Origin: Alcaligenaceae bacterium CGII-47
GTDB taxonomy: Bacteria; Pseudomonadota; Gammaproteobacteria; Burkholderiales; Burkholderiaceae_B
Length of the DNA: 64,000 nucleotides
Reading direction: 5' to 3'
NCBI GenBank assembly: GCA_019166125.1
Contig: JAHTBO010000003.1
Span: 128,985 to 192,984 of the forward strand
Shown here: positions 56,438-64,000 of the stretch, in pieces
Numbering within the stretch: the first letter of the stretch is position 1
Layout of the letters: each line of letters begins with the position of its first letter
The notes under the pieces: generated by a model
Told to the model about the DNA's origin: nothing
What the model saw: only the letters and a program-made list of their open reading frames with translations
The model's database searches: none
Program-made: the position numbers and the translations under genes

Positions 56438-57682
56438 CTAGGCAGGCGCGACATCCAGCGCATCGATATCCCGGCGCAACCACCACAACAAGACCAGACC
56501 AGGCAGAGCGATCACGACAGTCATCACAAAGAACATCGGCCAATCATAACGTTCTACCAGCACAGGCGTGAGCGGGCCCGCCAGATAGGTACGCCCCACT
56601 GCCGATAAGGCCGAGAGCAGTGCAAACTGCGTCGCAGAGAATTCCTGCTTGCACAAGGCCATCAGCAAGGCGACAAACGCCGCTGTCCCCAAGCCACCAC
56701 ATAGATTCTCGACAGCAACCACAATCGCCATGGAGGTCAGATGCGCAGGCGTGACCGCCAGCACCCAATAGCCAAAGTTCGATACGGCCTGCAACACCCC
56801 AAATATCATAAGCGCGCGATACAAGCCAAAGCGGCTCATGAGAGACCCGCCCATCAGCGCACCGACAATCGTCGCGGCCAGGCCAAATACCTTGTTGATG
56901 GTGCCCACTTCAGTCACATCAAAGCCCGCGCCACGCAGCAAAAATGTTGTGGACAATGCACCCGCAAACGCATCACCAAGCTTATAGAGCACAATTAGCA
57001 GAAGGATCATCAGCGCACCGCGCCGGGTAAAGAACTCCCGCAGGGGTTCAACGACAGCCAGACCCAGGGTGCGCGGAGCACGCGCGACGTGCTCGGGCTC
57101 GGGCGCAAACAAGGTGGCGATAGAGGCTAGCGCCATCACTGCGCCCATCGCATAGTAGGTAGCGCTCCACCCAAGCCACTGATCCGCCAATATCAACGCA
57201 AGTCCACCCGAGGCAATCATGGCCAAGCGATACCCCAGCACCTTGATTGCCGCACCGGCCGCACGCTCATCCTGGCGCAGCACATCCGTACTGTAGGCAT
57301 CAAATGCAATATCCTGGGTCGCCGATAGAAAAGCCACCCATACCGCCAGCAAGGCGAGCGCAGCCAGATGCAAGTCAGGGGGAAACAGACCCATTGCAGC
57401 AATGGAGACGGCCAAGAGCAACTGCGAAACAAAGATCCAGCTACGACGTCTACCCAACCAAGGCGGCGCATAACGATCCAGCAACGGCGCCCAGAGAAAT
57501 TTAAGGGTATAGGCCGAGCCGACCAAGGTAAGAAAGCCGATCTGTTGCAAAGAGACCTGTTCTACTGTGGCCCAGGCCTGTAGCGTCCCCCCCGTGAGTG
57601 CCAGCGGCAAGCCACTGGCAAATCCCAACACCAACAGGGGTGCCACCCGCCGGTTGGCATAGACGCTGAACCAGGCCATCAT
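56438..57682 (-). CDS. ampG: AmpG-family muropeptide permease
   Basis: The 414-residue major-facilitator protein has 12 helices and the AmpG landmarks LLVLGFASGLPLALTGGTLQAW, GSAYTLKFLWAPLLDRY (core KFLWAPLLDRY), the QDIAFDAYSTDVL block and KLGDAFAGALSTTFLL. AmpG imports anhydromuropeptides from the periplasm for recycling, feeding Mpl (14134-15516) after NagZ and AmpD action. Its start overlaps the end of metW by four bases, so it may be translated with the metX-metW operon. Confidence 0.92.
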   Translation of the reverse strand: MMAWFSVYANRRVAPLLVLGFASGLPLALTGGTLQAWATVEQVSLQQIGFLTLVGSAYTLKFLWAPLLDRYAPPWLGRRRSWIFVSQLLLAVSIAAMGLFPPDLHLAALALLAVWVAFLSATQDIAFDAYSTDVLRQDERAAGAAIKVLGYRLAMIASGGLALILADQWLGWSATYYAMGAVMALASIATLFAPEPEHVARAPRTLGLAVVEPLREFFTRRGALMILLLIVLYKLGDAFAGALSTTFLLRGAGFDVTEVGTINKVFGLAATIVGALMGGSLMSRFGLYRALMIFGVLQAVSNFGYWVLAVTPAHLTSMAIVVAVENLCGGLGTAAFVALLMALCKQEFSATQFALLSALSAVGRTYLAGPLTPVLVERYDWPMFFVMTVVIALPGLVLLWWLRRDIDALDVAPA

Positions 57683-58311
57683 GAGCCTTGACGCTGTGCC
57701 ATGGACTCGAATCGGTACACCGCCAAGGTGCTGCGCCAGCCTTGCAAAAAATGGATTTCCTTTTGCTCGTGAAATGTCGCCCGATGCGTGATACGCAGCC
57801 CAAGCGTCACCGCCAGGCTTTGAAAGTCACGTAGCGTACATAGATGAATGTTCGGTGTGTTATACCAGGCATAAGGCATCTGGCCGGTCACAGGCATGCG
57901 CCCAAACAAAATCGACCAGCCATGCGGCCAATAACCGAAATTTGGAAAAGATACGACCCCATAACGTGCAACACGCGCCATCTCGCGCAAAATATGCTCG
58001 GTATTACGCATGGACTGCAGGGTCTGGGACAGGACCACTGTGTCGAACTGATGATCATCAAAGAGCGCCAGCCCATCCTCCAGGTTTTGCTGAATCACCC
58101 GCACACCACGCCGTACGGCAGCAATCACCCGCTCGTCGTCTATCTCTACGCCCGCCCCGTTGACCTGTCGGGATTCGTGCAAGTGCGAGAGCAGCGTCCC
58201 ATCGCCACAGCCCAGATCAAGCACGCGACTGCCCGGTTCAATCCATTCGGCAATACGCAGCAGGTCTGCACGAACTGCGCCATCCGACGTTATCCCAGCG
58301 ATCGTACTCAT
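57679..58311 (-). CDS. metW: Methionine biosynthesis protein MetW
   Basis: The 210-residue protein is a SAM-methyltransferase fold with VLDLGCGDG at 30-38 and the MetW landmarks [21 protein letters not shown] (core SQTLQSMRN) and [23 protein letters not shown] (core FPNFGYW). MetW always accompanies MetX in many proteobacteria and is thought to assist homoserine acylation. It is coupled to metX and to ampG through four-base overlaps, making a metX-metW-ampG string. Confidence 0.94.
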   Translation of the reverse strand: MSTIAGITSDGAVRADLLRIAEWIEPGSRVLDLGCGDGTLLSHLHESRQVNGAGVEIDDERVIAAVRRGVRVIQQNLEDGLALFDDHQFDTVVLSQTLQSMRNTEHILREMARVARYGVVSFPNFGYWPHGWSILFGRMPVTGQMPYAWYNTPNIHLCTLRDFQSLAVTLGLRITHRATFHEQKEIHFLQGWRSTLAVYRFESMAQRQGS

Positions 58312-59543
58312 GCCAGTACTCCGGTCGTGCGCTCACGCGCAGGCAAGCCCAGGCGCATCGCGATCTGATCATAATAGCCCTGCACAATTGCATGATAACG
58401 ACGGTCTCCAAGCAAAAAGGCATCATGCCCGTGGGGAGCGTCAATCTCGGCATAACTTACGTCACACTTGTTCTTTAGTAATGCCCGAACCAACTCGCGG
58501 GAATGCTCTGGTGCGAAACGCCAGTCGGTGGTAAATGACACCAACAAAAAGCGTGCCTGCACATCGCGCAAAGCACGCGCCAAATCCCCTCCGTGGTCGC
58601 GCGCCGGATCAAAATAATCCAGCGCACGCGTCAGTAGCAGATAAGTATTTGCATCAAAGTAGCGTGAAAACTTTTCACCTTGGTAACGTAGATAGGACTC
58701 GACCTCAAACTCTACATCGTAGTTATAGTGAAAGTTGCCCCCTGGCGCAGGCGAGCGCTGAGTACGACCGAATTTTTCGGCCATCACCTCATCGGACTGA
58801 TAGGTGATGTGCCCCACCATGCGTGCCACCGTCAAACCATGCGTCGGGACGACTCCGTACTGATAGTAGTCACCGCCACGAAAATCAGGATCGGTAATGA
58901 TGGCGCGCCTGGCCACCTCGTTGAAGGCAATATTCTGTGCGCTTAGACGCGCGGTACTAGCAATCACGATGCAATCGCCCACCCGCTCAGGGCAGGTAAT
59001 GGCCCAGCTTAACGCCTGCATGCCGCCCAGTGACCCACCCATGACGGCTGCAAACTTGGCAATTTCGAAACAATCCGCCAACCGTGCCTGCGCATGCACC
59101 CAATCCTCAACCGTCAGCAAGGGAAAGGATGCTCCCCAGGGCTGGCCTGTCTCTGGATTGATCGTCACCGGCCCTGTCGAGCCGAAGCACGATCCGATAT
59201 TATTCACGCCAATCACAAAAAAACGGTCTGTATCAACAGCCTTGCCTGGCCCCACCATATTGTCCCACCAGCCGATGCTGTCGGGTTGGCTGGCATCTAT
59301 GCCCGCCACATGGTGTGAGGCATTGAGCGCATGACAGACCAGCACCGCATTACTGCGCTCGGCGTTAAGCGACCCATAAGTCTCTACCGCCAGAGTATAC
59401 GAGGGCAGGATCTGGCCACTACTTAGAACCAATGGCTCATTAAACTCGATGAACGCCGCAGAGACATAGCCAACGCTGCCCGTCGGTATTGGCACAAGCG
59501 TGGTATCAGGAATGGGGGGAACAGAAACAGAGGTATCAGTCAT
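58308..59543 (-). CDS. metX: Homoserine O-acyltransferase (acetyl- or succinyl-)
   Basis: MetX acylates homoserine in methionine synthesis. The 411-residue alpha/beta hydrolase-fold protein has the nucleophile S171 in [15 protein letters not shown], the acid in [12 protein letters not shown] and the base His in [11 protein letters not shown]. It also has family blocks [38 protein letters not shown] (core WWDNMVGPG) and [12 protein letters not shown]. Many such proteobacterial MetX proteins use succinyl-CoA, so the acyl donor is not certain. The ATG at 59543 lies behind AAAGAG, which is embedded in a SAM-II riboswitch-like leader, so its translation should fall when S-adenosylmethionine is plentiful. 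Confidence 0.95.
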   Translation of the reverse strand: MTDTSVSVPPIPDTTLVPIPTGSVGYVSAAFIEFNEPLVLSSGQILPSYTLAVETYGSLNAERSNAVLVCHALNASHHVAGIDASQPDSIGWWDNMVGPGKAVDTDRFFVIGVNNIGSCFGSTGPVTINPETGQPWGASFPLLTVEDWVHAQARLADCFEIAKFAAVMGGSLGGMQALSWAITCPERVGDCIVIASTARLSAQNIAFNEVARRAIITDPDFRGGDYYQYGVVPTHGLTVARMVGHITYQSDEVMAEKFGRTQRSPAPGGNFHYNYDVEFEVESYLRYQGEKFSRYFDANTYLLLTRALDYFDPARDHGGDLARALRDVQARFLLVSFTTDWRFAPEHSRELVRALLKNKCDVSYAEIDAPHGHDAFLLGDRRYHAIVQGYYDQIAMRLGLPARERTTGVLA

Positions 59544-59549
59544 CGGGGA

Positions 59550-59600
59550 CTCTTTAGCTGGATTTATGGGCGCCCGCAAGCGGATCAAGCAAATCGGCGC
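59550..59600 (-). ncRNA. SAM-II (SAM-alpha) riboswitch in the metX leader
   Basis: Read on the minus strand, the leader contains in order: P1 5' arm GCGCC (59600-59596), GAUUUG (59595-59590), GCUUGC (59581-59576), P1 3' arm GGCGC (59574-59570), AUAAAU (59567-59562) and AGCUAAA (59559-59553). These are the conserved blocks of SAM-II in the right order. UUGC (59579-59576) can pair with GC(U)AA in the GCUAAA block to close the pseudoknot. The ribosome site AAAGAG (59555-59550) overlaps this pseudoknot and lies 6 nt from the metX ATG, giving the expected translational off-switch. The class is best known from alphaproteobacterial met genes. Confidence 0.82.
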
Positions 59601-59703
59601 AAACTCGTAAAAGTTATTCTAGCACCAAGCCCACCCCTAGCCAGACCGCAGCGAAGCCGTCCACCAGGACAAAATAGTCTTGATGCAGATCAGGGCTATC
59701 TTC

Positions 59704-59731
59704 TTTACAGGTTTACCGATACGAATTAAAT
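59704..59731 (+). promoter_or_regulatory. Candidate promoter of the LuxR-type gene
   Basis: TTTACA (59704-59709) and TTAAAT (59726-59731) are 16 nt apart, giving a leader of about 55 nt that contains the palindrome at 59752-59763. In the remaining gap 59601-59703 I see a TAGAAT box on the minus strand near 59617-59622 that may serve metX, without a good -35. Confidence 0.45.
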
Positions 59732-59751
59732 AGATACATTTCACAAAAAAT

Positions 59752-59763
59752 ATTACATGTAAT
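59752..59763. promoter_or_regulatory. Palindrome ATTACATGTAAT upstream of the LuxR-type gene
   Basis: A perfect 12-bp palindrome lies 28 bp before the start codon in an AT-rich leader. It is a plausible operator for an autoregulated dimeric regulator. Confidence 0.45.
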
Positions 59764-59791
59764 GCAATAAAATGAAATAAGGAGGCATGTC

Positions 59792-60064
59792 ATGAAGCCG
59801 TTAACAACACGCGAGGAATCCTGCCTGCATTGGGCAGCACAAGGCAAAACCAGCTGGGAGATCGGCGTTATTCTTGGCATTACCGAACGCACCGTGAACT
59901 TTCATATTGCCAATATCTGTACGAAATTCAATGTGCACACACGCCAGGCGGCCATCGCAACTGCCTTGCGTGCCGGTGTTCTGCCTAGTCCAGCCTCCCC
60001 GTCTTCAGGGCGGTCCAGAAATCTTGCACGGGAGCACGCTCAAACATCTGTCGCTTGCCCATGA
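59792..60064 (+). CDS. Stand-alone LuxR-type helix-turn-helix protein
   Basis: The 90-residue protein is only a LuxR/GerE DNA-binding domain: LTTREESCLHWAAQGKTSWE, IGVILGITERTVNFHIANIC (recognition region about 28-47) and KFNVHTRQAAIATALRAGVL (about 49-65). It most resembles the C-terminal part of autoinducer-binding LuxR regulators, but no sensor domain, start remnant or pseudogene lies upstream, and AGGAGG sits 6 nt before the ATG, so it is an intact short gene. The last 25 residues (Ser/Pro/Arg-rich) are not part of the domain and are coded opposite the 3' end of the next gene, an 80-bp overlap. The upstream sequence is AT-rich with a 12-bp palindrome. Confidence 0.78.
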   Translation: MKPLTTREESCLHWAAQGKTSWEIGVILGITERTVNFHIANICTKFNVHTRQAAIATALRAGVLPSPASPSSGRSRNLAREHAQTSVACP

Positions 60065-60500
60065 CGACGGCCTCAACCAAAGCCCCCCCCGTCAGACCCA
60101 CCAGCGCCTCAATCCGCACCGGGTCTTCTGTGCCCTGGCCATCAATGATGAACCGAGCTCCCAAGGCTGGCAGCACTTCTGGCGGGGTCACGCCCAAATT
60201 ACGATAAAAAGATACCATGACGGCTGTCGCCAGCACACGCGCAGCCGGTCGATCACCTTGCAGCGTCTCGGGCAGCACCGCATGCCCCAGGACAAACAAC
60301 ACATCATTGGCCTCAGCCATTGTTAGCGATAAATCCAGGCTTTGCCCATCGAAATCAATGGTACGTGTCTGCGTATGGGGACGCGCGGGCAACACCCCGG
60401 TCACCATCCCGTCCCCCACCGAAACGACCCGCCAGTCAAAGTCCGGTGAACACCCTGCCAATGCCAGCCCACACAACACAACACCAATCAAACGCAACAA
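59985..60500 (-). CDS. Lipoprotein of unknown function
   Basis: The 171-residue protein has a lipoprotein signal ending LALAGC (acylated C16) and a mature part with DFDWRVV, an acidic-hydrophobic middle and a C-terminal amphipathic region. I do not recognise a specific domain. The pattern of a small lipoprotein upstream of gshA and divergent from it recurs in related genomes as a hypothetical gene, which is weak support for a conserved role. It is convergent with the LuxR-type gene, with an 80-bp overlap, and divergent from gshA across 84 bp. Confidence 0.75.
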   Translation of the reverse strand: MLRLIGVVLCGLALAGCSPDFDWRVVSVGDGMVTGVLPARPHTQTRTIDFDGQSLDLSLTMAEANDVLFVLGHAVLPETLQGDRPAARVLATAVMVSFYRNLGVTPPEVLPALGARFIIDGQGTEDPVRIEALVGLTGGALVEAVVMGKRQMFERAPVQDFWTALKTGRLD

Positions 60501-60584
60501 GACGCTATCCTCCCATTTCCTCTAACCCGAAAATTGTACGTCCTCAGTTAAACTGATTGTCGACATTACATTCCCCTACCCATC

Positions 60585-62153
60585 ATGATCACTAGCATTG
60601 AACGGCAGTCTATTCTGCGCGCGCACCCGCACTGGCTGCGAAACATCCTGCGCGGCATTGAAAAAGAAGGCCTGAGGGTTGACGCAGGCGGCCAACTCGC
60701 ACGCACCCCGCATCCGGTAGCGCTCGGTGCGGCGCTGACCAATCCGCACATCACGACAGACTACTCTGAAGCCCTGCTAGAACTCATCACCGGTACCCAG
60801 CAACGCGCCGAAACGGTCATCGAGGAACTGCTCGATACGCACAGCTATGCCGCCCGGCGTATCGAAGGCGAAATAGTCTGGAACCAATCCATGCCCGCCC
60901 ACCTGCCCTCCGAGGCAGACATCCCCATCGCATGGTACGGCACCTCGAACTCAGGCATGCTCAAGCACGTCTACCGAGAGGGGCTCGCGTGGCGCTACGG
61001 CAAGGTCATGCAATGCATCGCAGGCGTGCATTACAACTTCTCTCTGCCCGAAGCTGCCTGGGAGGATCTCGTATACGAGGGCAATACGCCCCAACAACGT
61101 CGAAATACCGGCTATATGGCGCTGATCCGCAACTTTGTGCGCTATGCCTGGATGCTGATGTATCTGTTTGGCGCCTCACCCGCCGTCTCGCGCAGTTTTT
61201 TGCAGCGCACCGGCCTCGAGTCACAACTCGAACGCATTGAAGCCGACACCTATATCATGCCGTGGGCGACGAGCCTACGTATGACTGACCTCGGCTACAA
61301 GAGCCCCATTCAGTCCGAACTCGAGCTTTGCTACAACGATCTCGATACTTTCATGGTACGCATCTACGATGCCGTGACGACCGCATGGCCTGAGTACGAG
61401 CGCTTAGGAACCAAGCGCGACGGTAAATGGATTCAGCTTAATACCAGTATTCTGCAAATCGAAAACGAATACTATTCCAGCATCCGGCCCAAGCAAGTCA
61501 CGGGCCGTTGCGAACGTCCCACCACTGCGCTCATGCAGCGTGGCATCCAGTACGTCGAGGCACGCTGTTTGGACATCGACCCCGAATCCCCAAGCGGCAT
61601 CAGCGTCCAGACCAGCCGTTTTATGGACGCTTTCCTGCTGTTTTGTGCGTCCGAGGACAGCCCATTCTTTCCAGTTCCTGGTTTTTGCCAGGATAGTCAG
61701 GATAATTTCTCGACAGTGGCTCGCGCAGGCCGTACACCAGGCCTGCAGCTTATGCAGGACGGGCAGCCTATTGCCTTGCAGAAATGGGGCGTCCAACTCA
61801 TCGATCGCATCAAGCCTTACGCCCAGCTACTCGATGAGGCGATCGGTGGTTCAGGATATCTGGAATCACTTGAGCTGCAGCGCACCAAATTCCTGGATAC
61901 TTCAAGCACACCATCAGCCAGACTAGTCACCCAACTGCGCGACTCGGGCCTAAGCTTTCACGAGTGGACACTACGCCAGAGCCAGGCGCACTGGGAGACG
62001 TTACGCGCTCGGCCCATGACGCCAGAAAAGCTCGACGCCTATGATCAGGCGGCGCACCAATCGCTTGTCGATCAGGCACGCCTGGAGGCCGGTGACCAAG
62101 AAAGCTTTGATGACTATGTCGCGCGATTCCATGGGGCGTTGACCCATCCTTAA
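60585..62153 (+). CDS. gshA: Glutamate-cysteine ligase
   Basis: GshA makes gamma-glutamylcysteine, the first step of glutathione synthesis. The 522-residue protein is of the gammaproteobacterial (E. coli GshA) type: ILRGIEKEGLRVDAGG at the N-terminus, ITTDYSEALLELITGT, CIAGVHYNFSLPEAAW, LFGASPAVSRSF and ARCLDIDPESPSGIS near the middle. Length is close to the E. coli enzyme. It is not fused to GshB, and gshB is not in the window. The flavoprotein gene starts 36 bp after it. Confidence 0.96.
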   Translation: MITSIERQSILRAHPHWLRNILRGIEKEGLRVDAGGQLARTPHPVALGAALTNPHITTDYSEALLELITGTQQRAETVIEELLDTHSYAARRIEGEIVWNQSMPAHLPSEADIPIAWYGTSNSGMLKHVYREGLAWRYGKVMQCIAGVHYNFSLPEAAWEDLVYEGNTPQQRRNTGYMALIRNFVRYAWMLMYLFGASPAVSRSFLQRTGLESQLERIEADTYIMPWATSLRMTDLGYKSPIQSELELCYNDLDTFMVRIYDAVTTAWPEYERLGTKRDGKWIQLNTSILQIENEYYSSIRPKQVTGRCERPTTALMQRGIQYVEARCLDIDPESPSGISVQTSRFMDAFLLFCASEDSPFFPVPGFCQDSQDNFSTVARAGRTPGLQLMQDGQPIALQKWGVQLIDRIKPYAQLLDEAIGGSGYLESLELQRTKFLDTSSTPSARLVTQLRDSGLSFHEWTLRQSQAHWETLRARPMTPEKLDAYDQAAHQSLVDQARLEAGDQESFDDYVARFHGALTHP

Positions 62154-62189
62154 CGTAGTACATCACAGCACCGCATGGGTGCCCAACGC

Positions 62190-63311
62190 ATGAAACGCCT
62201 GGTTCTAGTCGGTGGAGGACATGCACATCTGTTCGTATTGGATGCGTTGGCACGCGCGCAACCGACCGACATAGAAATCTTGCTGGTCACACCCGCCGTC
62301 TTTCAGGGGTATTCCGGCATGCTGCCTGGCTGGATGGCGGGTCATTACACGCAATCGCAATGCCAGATCGATCTACGTCCCTTGGCCCAATTAGCCCATG
62401 CCGATCTCGTGCTTGATCGTATGATTGGCATGGATGCCGACCAACGCTCTATTCATCTGTCGGGTGGGCGGGTGATCGAGTACGACCTGTTATCCATCGA
62501 TACCGGTAGCGAGACAGACCTCTCCAGGCTCGAGGCGACAGGCAAAAAGCTGATACCGATTAAGCCGCTAGAGACATTTTTTCAAGTATGGCCACAGATC
62601 TTGGCCGAGGCGCAACAGGCACCTGCCTATCGCCTGGCCGTCGTCGGCGGAGGTGCCGCTGCCGTTGAGCTCGCACTGGCCGCCAGCCATGCACTGACCC
62701 GCGCGAGCACGAATACCCATATTGATCTGGTCGCGTCGCAGGCGGGCCCGTTGTCTAGTCACGCAGAGTCCGTACAACGGCGCATTACACGGGTGCTATC
62801 CGCAACAGGCATCGCCGTGCATGCTTTGCACGGCGTAGGCGCCAGGGAAGGTATCGCCTTATCTGACGGCACGATGCTGCGTGCAGACCGCGTGATTGCG
62901 GCGACCGGCGCACGGGCACCTCGCTGGCTTAGCGGCTGCAAACTGGCGCTTGGCGAGCAGGCATATATTGCCGTCGATCAGCACAACCGCAGTCCTTCAC
63001 ACCCCGAGGTATTCGCTGTAGGCGATATTTGTGAGCGCGTCGACATCACGCTGGCCCATTCCGGTGTGCATGCGGTACGCGCAGGCCCGGTGCTTGCTGC
63101 CAATATCCTGGCGGCACTGAATGGCGGGATAATGCAGAGCTATCGTCCGCGTCCACGATCACTCTACTTGCTAGCCTGCGGCCCACGCTATGCGGTCGCC
63201 TCCTGGGGGTCCTGGAGCGCTGAGGGAAAATGGGTATGGCGTCTCAAGGATTGGATCGATCGACGATTCATCCGACAATTTTCAGACCTGAGTTCAGAGC
63301 CAGCAACGTAA
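62190..63311 (+). CDS. FAD-dependent oxidoreductase of the SelD-associated type
   Basis: The 373-residue protein has an FAD motif LVLVGGGHAHLFVLDAL at the N-terminus, the characteristic FQGYSGMLPGWMAGHY segment (about 53-68), a second dinucleotide motif AVVGGGAAAVELALA (about 150-164) and a C-terminal FAVGDICE motif. This is the NDH-2-like flavoprotein family that in many bacteria is fused to the N-terminus of selenide, water dikinase (SelD). Here it stops at a natural end without a SelD domain. It is followed 23 bp later by a glycosyltransferase of the selenium-domain-associated type. The start at 62190 is preferred to 62175. Electron donor and acceptor are unknown. Confidence 0.85.
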   Translation: MKRLVLVGGGHAHLFVLDALARAQPTDIEILLVTPAVFQGYSGMLPGWMAGHYTQSQCQIDLRPLAQLAHADLVLDRMIGMDADQRSIHLSGGRVIEYDLLSIDTGSETDLSRLEATGKKLIPIKPLETFFQVWPQILAEAQQAPAYRLAVVGGGAAAVELALAASHALTRASTNTHIDLVASQAGPLSSHAESVQRRITRVLSATGIAVHALHGVGAREGIALSDGTMLRADRVIAATGARAPRWLSGCKLALGEQAYIAVDQHNRSPSHPEVFAVGDICERVDITLAHSGVHAVRAGPVLAANILAALNGGIMQSYRPRPRSLYLLACGPRYAVASWGSWSAEGKWVWRLKDWIDRRFIRQFSDLSSEPAT

Positions 63312-63334
63312 CGGACGATGCCAGGAGGTACCTG

Positions 63335-64000
63335 ATGAAGTTATCCATCATCACGCCGATACTGAATGAAGCAGACGGGCTGCCCGCCCTGCTCGCCCAT
63401 CTATTACCGTTAATTCACCACGATGTCGAGCTTATCCTCTCTGATGGTGGGAGTTGCGACGGATCCATCCAGATCGCTGAACGTGCGGGCTTCACCGTAA
63501 TACGAGCAGCCCGTGGCCGTGCCTACCAAATGAACGCAGCGGCGGCTATGGCGCAAGGTGAAATATTTTTGTTTTTGCATGCCGACACCCAATTGCCACC
63601 AGCTGCAATCACCGAAATCTCGCAGGCTTTGGCCACTGGTCAGTACGCCTGGGGGCGCTTTAATGTCCGCATCATCGGACGCCCGCGCATGCTGCCCGTC
63701 ATCAGCCACCTGATGAACTTACGCTCGCGCCTGACCGGCATTGCCACCGGGGATCAGGCTCTATTCATGACACGCCAAGCCTTCCTTACCGCAGGGGGCT
63801 TTCCAGATCAAATGCTTATGGAGGACATCGAGATATCAAAACGGCTACGCGCACTCACCCGTCCTGCCTGTATTAGACACTGTGTGCTGACGTCCGGACG
63901 ACGTTGGGAGGCGCAGGGCGTCTGGCGTACGATCTTTTTGATGTGGCGCCTACGCTGGCGCTACTGGCGTGGTGTCCCGGCAGACGAGCTGGCAAAGGCC
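63335..64000 (+). CDS. TIGR04283-type glycosyltransferase, 3'-truncated by window end
   Basis: The frame covers 222 residues and runs off the right edge. It is a GT-A, family-2-like transferase: MKLSIITPILNEADGLPALL at the N-terminus, the acceptor segment LILSDGGSCDGS, RAARGRAYQMNAAAAMAQGE, the metal motif LHADTQLP, and the later GDQALFMTRQAFLTAGGFPD and MEDIEISKRL blocks. This pattern matches the rSAM/selenodomain-associated transferase 2 (arsenosugar-linked) group. AGGAGG at 63323-63328 gives a 6-nt spacing to the ATG. It shares an operon with the SelD-associated flavoprotein, and further members of the set are expected to the right. Confidence 0.85.
   Translation, partial: MKLSIITPILNEADGLPALLAHLLPLIHHDVELILSDGGSCDGSIQIAERAGFTVIRAARGRAYQMNAAAAMAQGEIFLFLHADTQLPPAAITEISQALATGQYAWGRFNVRIIGRPRMLPVISHLMNLRSRLTGIATGDQALFMTRQAFLTAGGFPDQMLMEDIEISKRLRALTRPACIRHCVLTSGRRWEAQGVWRTIFLMWRLRWRYWRGVPADELAKA

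Overview
The window looks like a chromosomal core segment of a betaproteobacterium, most likely order Burkholderiales and probably family Alcaligenaceae (Bordetella or Advenella type). This is inferred from gene content: a KAAPA-type histone H1-like protein, an accB-accC-prmA-DUF3426-PfkB kinase string, rplU-rpmA-obgE-proB, separate mreBCD-mrdA-rodA and gatCAB blocks, metX-metW, and an mpl ligase with an RNase II-family enzyme. Base composition looks moderately GC-rich and even. I see no insertion sequence, prophage, CRISPR array, tRNA or rRNA.

Layout. 1-8.1 kb: edge of a lipoprotein gene, a small membrane protein, nrdAB behind a sigma-70 promoter with two NrdR-like boxes, a MerR regulator divergent from an exported alpha/beta hydrolase, the histone-like gene flanked by strong inverted repeats, and yggT. 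8.1-14.1 kb (minus): glycine-zipper lipoprotein, PfkB kinase, DUF3426 protein, prmA, accC, accB and a Tat-type thioredoxin. 14.1-22 kb (plus): mpl, RNB exoribonuclease, a TonB-like protein, aroE, mtgA, lptG, apaH. 22-31.1 kb: ruvX-yqgE and rubredoxin (minus), then thiD-like, thiE, hemL, a MarR regulator, argJ, rplU-rpmA, obgE-proB (plus). 31.1-39.2 kb: an Lrp regulator divergent from dadA, a PhoB-like protein with a degenerate receiver divergent from an XRE regulator, an OmpA-type lipoprotein and an aapJQMP amino-acid ABC transporter. 39.4-47.7 kb: ftsE-ftsX-mutY facing mreB-mreC-mreD-mrdA-rodA. 48-54.4 kb: gatCAB, pyrE, an extradiol-dioxygenase homologue, exonuclease III, a parvulin and a small YjfB-like protein. 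54.5-64 kb: SBF transporter with a divergent AraC regulator, ampG-metW-metX, a stand-alone LuxR-type helix-turn-helix protein, a lipoprotein, gshA, a flavoprotein of the kind found fused to SelD, and a truncated TIGR04283-type glycosyltransferase.

Themes are envelope growth and recycling (Mpl, AmpG, MtgA, MreBCD, PBP2, RodA, FtsEX, LptG), one-carbon/sulfur and thiol metabolism (MetXW, GshA), thiamine, heme and arginine/proline synthesis, and D-/L-amino-acid use (DadA, AapJQMP, Lrp). I found no obvious new multi-gene defence or mobile system. The most interesting signals are regulatory. The metX leader carries the primary-sequence signature and likely pseudoknot of a SAM-II riboswitch. Paired NrdR boxes overlap the nrdAB promoter. 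An 11-bp-arm inverted repeat covers the thiD-like start codon, and that protein lacks the catalytic glycine/cysteine motif. There are also two atypical regulators: an acid-pocket-less receiver protein and a LuxR domain with no sensor.
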